Below are positions 59,534 to 64,000 of a stretch of 64,000 bases of DNA, one piece after another. Numbering within the stretch: the stretch's first letter is position 1; each line of letters starts with the position of its first letter. This DNA comes from Subtercola boreus. GTDB taxonomy: Bacteria; Actinomycetota; Actinomycetes; Actinomycetales; Microbacteriaceae. The position numbers were made by a program, and so were the translations under genes. The DNA lies in assembly GCF_006716115.1 (NCBI RefSeq), contig NZ_VFOO01000001.1:2728001-2792000 (forward strand), in the 5' to 3' direction. Under the pieces are notes generated by a model. That model saw nothing but the letters and a program-made list of their open reading frames with translations. It made no database searches and had not been told where the DNA came from.

Positions 59534-59571
59534 GGAGGGGAGGGGAGGGGAGGGGAGGGGAGGGGAGGGGG
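59534..59571 (+). repeat. Tandem GGGGA repeat, G-quadruplex capable
   Basis: About seven copies of the 5-bp unit ggggа-type (gggga on the plus strand) run from 59534 up to the menD stop codon. Four or more G runs with single-base loops can form a G-quadruplex on the plus strand; the menD transcript would carry the C-rich complement. It is also a slippage-prone tract. Confidence 0.85.
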
Positions 59572-61914
59572 TCAGCGGGGGAGGGGGACCTCTAGGAGGG
59601 TGGGGCCGGCCAGCGGGGCCGTCAGGGCGCGGTCGAGTTCGACGCGAGTGGTCGCGCGGGAGTAGGCCCAGCCGTAGGCCTTCGCGAGCGCCTCCAGGTC
59701 GACGGTCTGCGGGGTCAGCATGACGCGATCGAAGGCAGCCCGGTCGGCGGTGCCGGCGACCTCGAGGGTGTCGAAGATGGTCCCGCCGCCGTCGTTGGCC
59801 ACGATGAGCTGGATGCGCGGACGGGCCTCACCCGTCCCGAACAGCAGCGCACCCGCGTCGTGCAGCAGCGTCAGGTCCCCGAGCAGCACGCGCGTGACCC
59901 CGTGCTGCGTCGAGACGGTGGCACCGGATGCCGCGGCTCCTGATGCCCGCGCCGGCCCGCCCTGCAGCGGCAGGTCCCGGAGTGCCGACAGCGGAGCGCG
60001 TTGGCTCGCCAGGGCGATGCCGGTCGCCGTCGAGATGGTTCCGTCGATGCCGGCAAGGCCGCGGTTGGCGTGCACGCGGATCTTCTTGCCCGGAACCGCC
60101 CGGTCGAGCTCCCGGATCAGCCGCGACGCCCCGAGCACCAGCCGGTCGTGCGGCCAGGTGGCCTGCCAGACCGCGAGCGCGAGAGTGCGGCGGGTCACGG
60201 GCTCCTTGAGGGCCGCCGTCTCGGCAAGGCGGTAGGCGCGGCGCTCGGCGATGTCCGGCGAGTTGGCGAGCTCGATGTTCGGGGCCGGGATCGGATCCTC
60301 GGCGCTCTGCGCGTCGACGATCGCCCTGCTCGCCAGCACCCACGAGCGGAGCCACTCGCGCTCATCGCCCGGCTCTCCCCCCGCAACCTCGACGGCGGTC
60401 ACGAAACTGCTCACGCGGTGGCCCGGGTTGTAGGCGTCGACGAGCTCCTCGCCGGGACGGGCGGTCGCGGCGGCCGGCGTCACGACGATTGTCTCGACGT
60501 CGTCCCGGAGCGAGAGCGCCGGGACTTCACGGGAGAGGGTCGGGTGGCCGAACACGATGACGCGCTGCACCCGCCCGCCGAAGTCGGCGTCGGCAAGCAG
60601 CTCACGATAGGCGACGACAAGGTTCCGTCCGAAGCGGGATCCGCTCGACGGCTCGGCGACCAGCGGCCAGCCGCCCCGGTGCGCGAGCTCCTCCGCCGCC
60701 GGACCGGCGTCGTGCCCGGCGACCACGATCGTACGCGGCCCCCGCCCGAGCGCCAGCGCCTCCGGCGCGCCGCCGGCCGCACCCGCGGCGTGCGGCGCCG
60801 AATCGGCGGCCCCAGCCGAATCCGACACGCTCTTCGGCACGGATTGGCCGAGGGCCGCCCGTTGCGTGGTGGCGACGGGCGGTTGCGACGCGCTCGAGCT
60901 GTTGGCGGCGTGCGCCGTAGGCGCGCCGGCGACCGCCGCGAGGCCCGCCGAATCGGCGGCCCCAGCCGAATCCGCCGCGCTCTTCGGCCCGGATCGGCCG
61001 AGGGCCGCCCGTTGCGTGGTGGCGATGCGGGAGGACGAGGAGGGCGCCAGCTCGGGCGACCCGGCGTCGGCCGATTGCGCGGTGGCCCCGGCCTGGGCCG
61101 CGGCACTGCCGCCCCAGCTGCCGGACGCCGAAGCGGCTCCCCCGGGCATCCACCCGCCGGCGGCGGCCAGCGCCACCAGGTCGGGAACCGCGCCCGACAG
61201 CGGCTCGCGCAACTGGAGGTTCAGGTGCACGGGACCGGGGGTTCCGGTGTGCGTGCCGAGGGCCGCCTCGACGGCCGACGCCGCGATGCGGGCGGCGAGA
61301 GCGGGCTCGGCGGCCGAACCGGTCGGCGCGGGCACATCGAGCGCAAGTCGCACGAAGCGGCCGAACATGCCGGGCTGCCAGGTGGTCTGGTTTCCGGCGG
61401 TGCCGCGCATCGAGGCGGGGCGGTCGGAGGTGAGCAGCAGCATCGGAACCCCGCTGTGGTGCGCCTCGAGCACCGCCGGGAGGAGGTTCGCGACGGCCGT
61501 GCCCGAGGTGGTGACCACGATGGCGGGGAGGCCGGTCTCCACGGCGAGGCCGAGGGCGGTGAAGCCCGCGACGCGTTCGTCGATGCGAACCTGGAGGTCG
61601 ATCATCCGCGCCCGGTGCAGTTCGGAGAGGGTCAGCGCGAGGGCCTGCGAACGGGATCCGGGGGTAAGAACGGCATCGGTCACGCCGAGGGCTACGAGTT
61701 CCCCGAGCACCGCGAGCGAGAAGTCGGCGGCCGGGCTGGAAGTCGCGGCGCTGGAAGCCGCGGGGCTGGAAACCGCGGGGCTGGAAACCGCGGGGTCGGA
61801 TGCCGCGGGGCTGCCAGCTGCCGGGCTGGATGCCGCGGGGCTGCCAGCGACAGGGGAAGAGGTGTCGGAGCTCTCCGCAGGGCCGGCCGCATCAGGGCCG
61901 CGCGCCGCGCTCAC
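59572..61914 (-). CDS. menD: MenD (SEPHCHC synthase) with expanded low-complexity linker
   Basis: At 780 residues this is much longer than the usual 550-600. The thiamine-diphosphate enzyme parts are present: [19 protein letters not shown] near residue 80, [19 protein letters not shown] near residue 110, [20 protein letters not shown] and the TPP-binding region [19 protein letters not shown] near residue 635. It condenses isochorismate with 2-oxoglutarate. Two stretches are extra: an N-terminal Ser/Pro/Ala repeat (about residues 15-60) and a central linker (about residues 255-385) that contains an in-frame 50-residue-spaced duplication. Both are low complexity and probably disordered. Its start overlaps the PLDc_N gene by 4 bp. 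Confidence 0.93.
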   Translation of the reverse strand: MSAARGPDAAGPAESSDTSSPVAGSPAASSPAAGSPAASDPAVSSPAVSSPAASSAATSSPAADFSLAVLGELVALGVTDAVLTPGSRSQALALTLSELHRARMIDLQVRIDERVAGFTALGLAVETGLPAIVVTTSGTAVANLLPAVLEAHHSGVPMLLLTSDRPASMRGTAGNQTTWQPGMFGRFVRLALDVPAPTGSAAEPALAARIAASAVEAALGTHTGTPGPVHLNLQLREPLSGAVPDLVALAAAGGWMPGGAASASGSWGGSAAAQAGATAQSADAGSPELAPSSSSRIATTQRAALGRSGPKSAADSAGAADSAGLAAVAGAPTAHAANSSSASQPPVATTQRAALGQSVPKSVSDSAGAADSAPHAAGAAGGAPEALALGRGPRTIVVAGHDAGPAAEELAHRGGWPLVAEPSSGSRFGRNLVVAYRELLADADFGGRVQRVIVFGHPTLSREVPALSLRDDVETIVVTPAAATARPGEELVDAYNPGHRVSSFVTAVEVAGGEPGDEREWLRSWVLASRAIVDAQSAEDPIPAPNIELANSPDIAERRAYRLAETAALKEPVTRRTLALAVWQATWPHDRLVLGASRLIRELDRAVPGKKIRVHANRGLAGIDGTISTATGIALASQRAPLSALRDLPLQGGPARASGAAASGATVSTQHGVTRVLLGDLTLLHDAGALLFGTGEARPRIQLIVANDGGGTIFDTLEVAGTADRAAFDRVMLTPQTVDLEALAKAYGWAYSRATTRVELDRALTAPLAGPTLLEVPLPR
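60796..61025. repeat. 80-bp direct repeat inside menD
   Basis: Segments 60796-60875 and 60946-61025 are nearly identical (a handful of mismatches) and offset by exactly 150 bp, so they repeat in frame. They encode two copies of TTQRAALG[17 protein letters not shown] in the MenD linker. Confidence 0.9.
61735..61860. repeat. Degenerate 15-bp tandem repeats at the start of menD
   Basis: Units of the form gccgcggggctggaa or gccgcggggctgcca repeat about eight times and encode the SPAxS repeats at the MenD N-terminus. The unit length of five codons keeps the reading frame when copy number changes. Confidence 0.8.
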
Positions 61915-62276
61915 CGCTCGGTTCTGCCGTTGTCCGTGCGTTTGCTGTCGGGGTCGTCTTCGACCTCGGCGAGCTGCTGTTCGAGGTCGCGGAGCTGCTG
62001 CTCGGTCACCGGGTCGGAGCGGAGGCCCCCGAGGAACTCGGGGTCGTCGTCAGGCCCGATCGTGCGGTACACCGGACCGCGGGCCGAACGCTTGCGGCCG
62101 CGCCCCACCAGGAACCACAGCACGCCGCCGACCACCGGGAACAGGATCACGACGAACACCCAGGCGACCTTCGGAAGCCCCCGCACCCGGAACCTCGGGA
62201 AGAGCAGGCAGTCGACGAGCGCATACACGTAGAAAGCCGCCGCGAGGGCGACCACACCAACCAGGAGACGTGCCAT
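61911..62276 (-). CDS. PLDc_N-domain small membrane protein
   Basis: The 121-residue protein has two membrane helices: [20 protein letters not shown], then [20 protein letters not shown] with WFLVGRGRK, the pattern of the phospholipase D N-terminal (PLDc_N) domain. The rest is a charged helix ([18 protein letters not shown]). No PLD catalytic motif is present. Such stand-alone proteins are common beside men genes in actinobacteria. It overlaps menD by 4 bp and is first in that operon; its function is unknown. Confidence 0.88.
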   Translation of the reverse strand: MARLLVGVVALAAAFYVYALVDCLLFPRFRVRGLPKVAWVFVVILFPVVGGVLWFLVGRGRKRSARGPVYRTIGPDDDPEFLGGLRSDPVTEQQLRDLEQQLAEVEDDPDSKRTDNGRTER

Positions 62277-62378
62277 AGAGAAACCATACGCCTTGAAAAT
62301 GAGCGTTTCCCCCCGTTGTGCAAATGTGCTCGGCGGGCTTGCAGCGGGCGGTCAGAAGCCGTCGCCTAAGCTGGCTGA

Positions 62379-62780
62379 GTGAAAACAGGACGTACGTGGC
62401 TGGTGTACACGCTGATCCGCCTCGGCATCTTCGCTGTGGTGCTCATCGTGCTCCTGCTGACGCAGATGACCCCCTGGATCGCGGCTGCTCTCGCAGCCGT
62501 CATCTCCCTCTGTGCGTCGTACATCTTCCTGCGGCGTCCGCGCGAAGAACTCGCCGCCGGGCTCTACGAGGCACGGCACGGCGAGGGTCGGGCGGCGAAG
62601 CGTGCGCCGGAGAAGGCGGGCTCCGACGAGGAGAACGAGGACGCCGTCGTGGACGGCACCGTCGTGACCGGCGCTGTGGTGGATGGCACCGCCGTGGACG
62701 GCACCGCCGTGAATGGCACCGCCGTGACCGGCACCGCCGACGACGCGGCGGACGACCGCCCGGAGACCACCCCCCGCTAG
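62379..62780 (+). CDS. DUF4229 membrane protein with repetitive tail
   Basis: The GTG at 62379 gives 133 residues: an N-terminal KTGRTWLVYTLIRLGIFAV followed by a second hydrophobic helix (PWIAAALAAVISLCASYIFL) and RRPREELAAGLYE, typical of DUF4229. The C-terminal tail is acidic and carries about six repeats of V-D-G-T-x-V type (VVDGTVVTGAVVDGTAV). Function is unknown; in related genomes it lies between menA and menD, as here. Its end overlaps the convergent menA by 4 bp. Confidence 0.85.
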   Translation: MKTGRTWLVYTLIRLGIFAVVLIVLLLTQMTPWIAAALAAVISLCASYIFLRRPREELAAGLYEARHGEGRAAKRAPEKAGSDEENEDAVVDGTVVTGAVVDGTAVDGTAVNGTAVTGTADDAADDRPETTPR

Positions 62781-63733
62781 AACGCGATCGCGGCGCCCAG
62801 TCCAAGGCCGAACAGCAGCCCCGCGAAGCTCGTCAGTTTCAGCGCCAGGATGAGCTCCTTCGACGTCTTCGCCGTGAGCGTGATGATCGCGGCGGGCAGC
62901 GTCAGCAGCAGCGTGAAGTACACCAGCGGCGCGAGCGGGAACAGCAGCGAGAAGTAGAACAGTACGGCGTACGCCACGGCCAGGAACACCACGAACACGA
63001 TCCGGGATGCCCGGTTGCCGATCAGCACCGCGAGCGTGCGCTTCTTCGCGACCCTGTCCTGCTCGATGTCGCGGATGTTGTTGACCATCAGCACCGCGCA
63101 GGCGATCGCCCCGGCCGCGATGCTCGCGTAGATCGCGATCGTGTCGAAGGTTCCCGCCACGATGTACGTCGTTCCGACGGTCGCGACCACGCCGAAGAAC
63201 AGGAAGACGAAGACCTCACCGAACCCGTAGTAGCCGTAGGGCCGCTTGCCGCCGGTGTAGAAGTACGCGGCAGCGATGGCGAGGGCGCCCGGGATGAGCA
63301 GCCAGTACTGGCCGGTGAGCACCACGATCGCGATGCCGGCGAGCGCACCCAGCGCGAAGAACGCCAGCGCCACAGCGAGCACCCGCTTCGGATTCGCGAC
63401 GCCCGACCCGGTGAGGCGCGGCGGCCCGACCCGGAACTCGTCGGTGCCGCGCACCCCGTCGGAGTAGTCGTTGGAGTAGTTCACACCGATCTGCAGGAAC
63501 AGCGCGACCGCGAGGCACAGCAGCACGAGCCCCCAGTCGAGCGACCCGACTCCGCCGACGAGCAGCGCCGCGGCCCCGGTACCGAGCGCGACCGGTGCGA
63601 CGGCGAGCGGGAGCGTGCGGATGCGCGCACCCGCGATCCACATCGCCGGGGTCGGCTTCACGAGTGCGTTCGGTGCCGAGTGATTCTTCTTGCCGGCCGG
63701 GTGACCCGACGACTTCTTCTTGGTTTGCGCCAC
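62777..63733 (-). CDS. menA: 1,4-dihydroxy-2-naphthoate polyprenyltransferase
   Basis: The 318-residue protein is a UbiA-family prenyltransferase with about nine membrane helices. Both substrate-binding aspartate motifs are visible: NYSNDYSDGVRGTDEFRVG near residue 85 and VNNIRDIEQDRVAKKRTLAV near residue 220. It attaches the polyprenyl chain to dihydroxynaphthoate in the membrane, before MenG methylates the ring. The first about 25 residues are a basic, polar extension. It precedes menE or is separated from it by 46 bp on the same strand. Confidence 0.94.
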   Translation of the reverse strand: MAQTKKKSSGHPAGKKNHSAPNALVKPTPAMWIAGARIRTLPLAVAPVALGTGAAALLVGGVGSLDWGLVLLCLAVALFLQIGVNYSNDYSDGVRGTDEFRVGPPRLTGSGVANPKRVLAVALAFFALGALAGIAIVVLTGQYWLLIPGALAIAAAYFYTGGKRPYGYYGFGEVFVFLFFGVVATVGTTYIVAGTFDTIAIYASIAAGAIACAVLMVNNIRDIEQDRVAKKRTLAVLIGNRASRIVFVVFLAVAYAVLFYFSLLFPLAPLVYFTLLLTLPAAIITLTAKTSKELILALKLTSFAGLLFGLGLGAAIAF

Positions 63734-63779
63734 CAGAAGATTCTAGTGACGGAGGGGGGCTGCGAGGCCGGGTGCGGTT

Positions 63780-64000
63780 TCAGCCCTGTGGATGCGCGGC
63801 CAACGACCTCGCCACGGCGAGCCGGTCGGGCTTACCCGAACTCAGGGTCGGGATGCTCGGCAGGAGCACGATCCGCGTCGGTGCCGCCGCCCGGCCGACC
63901 GTCTCGGTGACGCTGGAGCGCAGCAGTTCCAGGGCGCCCGGCCCGAACGGTTCGGACGTGACCACGACCGGCGTCTGCCCCCACTCCTCGCTCGGCTGCG
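63780..64000 (-). CDS. menE: o-Succinylbenzoate-CoA ligase, C-terminal end (cut by window edge)
   Basis: The last about 73 codons are visible, including IPTLSSGKPDRLAVARSLA, the C-terminal lysine-containing motif of acyl-CoA ligases. The stop lies at 63780. The rest, with the AMP-binding domain, extends beyond the right edge. Position directly upstream of menA on the same strand makes MenE the expected identity. Confidence 0.8.
   Translation of the reverse strand, partial: QPSEEWGQTPVVVTSEPFGPGALELLRSSVTETVGRAAAPTRIVLLPSIPTLSSGKPDRLAVARSLAAHPQG

Noticed and set aside
61735-61860. CRISPR-like array in menD
   Set aside because: The repeats are contiguous 15-bp units without spacers and encode protein; no cas genes occur in the window.

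Overview
The window comes from a high-GC actinobacterium, most likely of the family Microbacteriaceae. This is inferred from GC-rich codon use, the menaquinone (men) gene set with DUF4229 and PLDc_N small membrane proteins, actinobacterial FprA and YajQ proteins, and DevR/DevS-type regulators. One AT-richer block (about 33.9-49.4 kb) stands out as acquired DNA.

Layout. (1) 0.05-14.1 kb is a sialic-acid scavenging locus: secreted sialidase, NagB, an ABC importer of the peptide/nickel class (lipoprotein, permease, permease-ATPase fusion, ATPase), a NanA-like aldolase, a ROK kinase, a GntR/FCD regulator, a TatA paralogue, two Gfo/Idh/MocA oxidoreductases and a DUF4862 protein. Three copies of a palindrome (GACATC-N-GATGTC type) lie in front of its transcription units. 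(2) 14.2-18.35 kb: a lipoprotein of the class C beta-lactamase fold, a covalent-flavin oxidoreductase and an amino-acid permease. (3) 18.45-33.8 kb is a stress island in partial decay: truncated ALDH, MFS, DUF1003, nitroreductase-like, USP, beta-glucosidase and integrase remnants surround intact universal stress proteins, a DevS/DevR-like two-component system, an SDR, a glutamate decarboxylase/antiporter pair, DoxX and a PPOX-fold protein. Two DevR-box-like sites lie in front of these genes.

(4) 33.90-49.44 kb is an integrated element of the actinomycete integrative and conjugative (AICE) type, sitting in the 3' end of tRNA-Tyr(GTA) and bounded by a 16-bp direct repeat. It has a tyrosine integrase, a RepSA-like rolling-circle initiator, an FtsK/TraSA-like translocase and an XRE regulator. 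Its cargo is unusual: a lone type IV prepilin, two other surface proteins, a RecQ core helicase, several unknown small proteins, and two divergently transcribed HEPN-type candidate defence genes (Abi_C-like and ApeA-like). Most of its transcription units begin with a recurring cassette: a CG(A/T)TA(G/A) box, often a short 5' hairpin, then a purine-rich GGAAAAGGAA-type ribosome binding site.

(5) 49.7-64 kb is core chromosome: LacI regulator, lytic transglycosylase, YajQ, FprA, then polyprenyl diphosphate synthase, menG, an aldo/keto reductase, menF, ppk2, menD (with an expanded repetitive linker), PLDc_N, DUF4229, menA and the 3' end of menE. These cover most of menaquinone synthesis.
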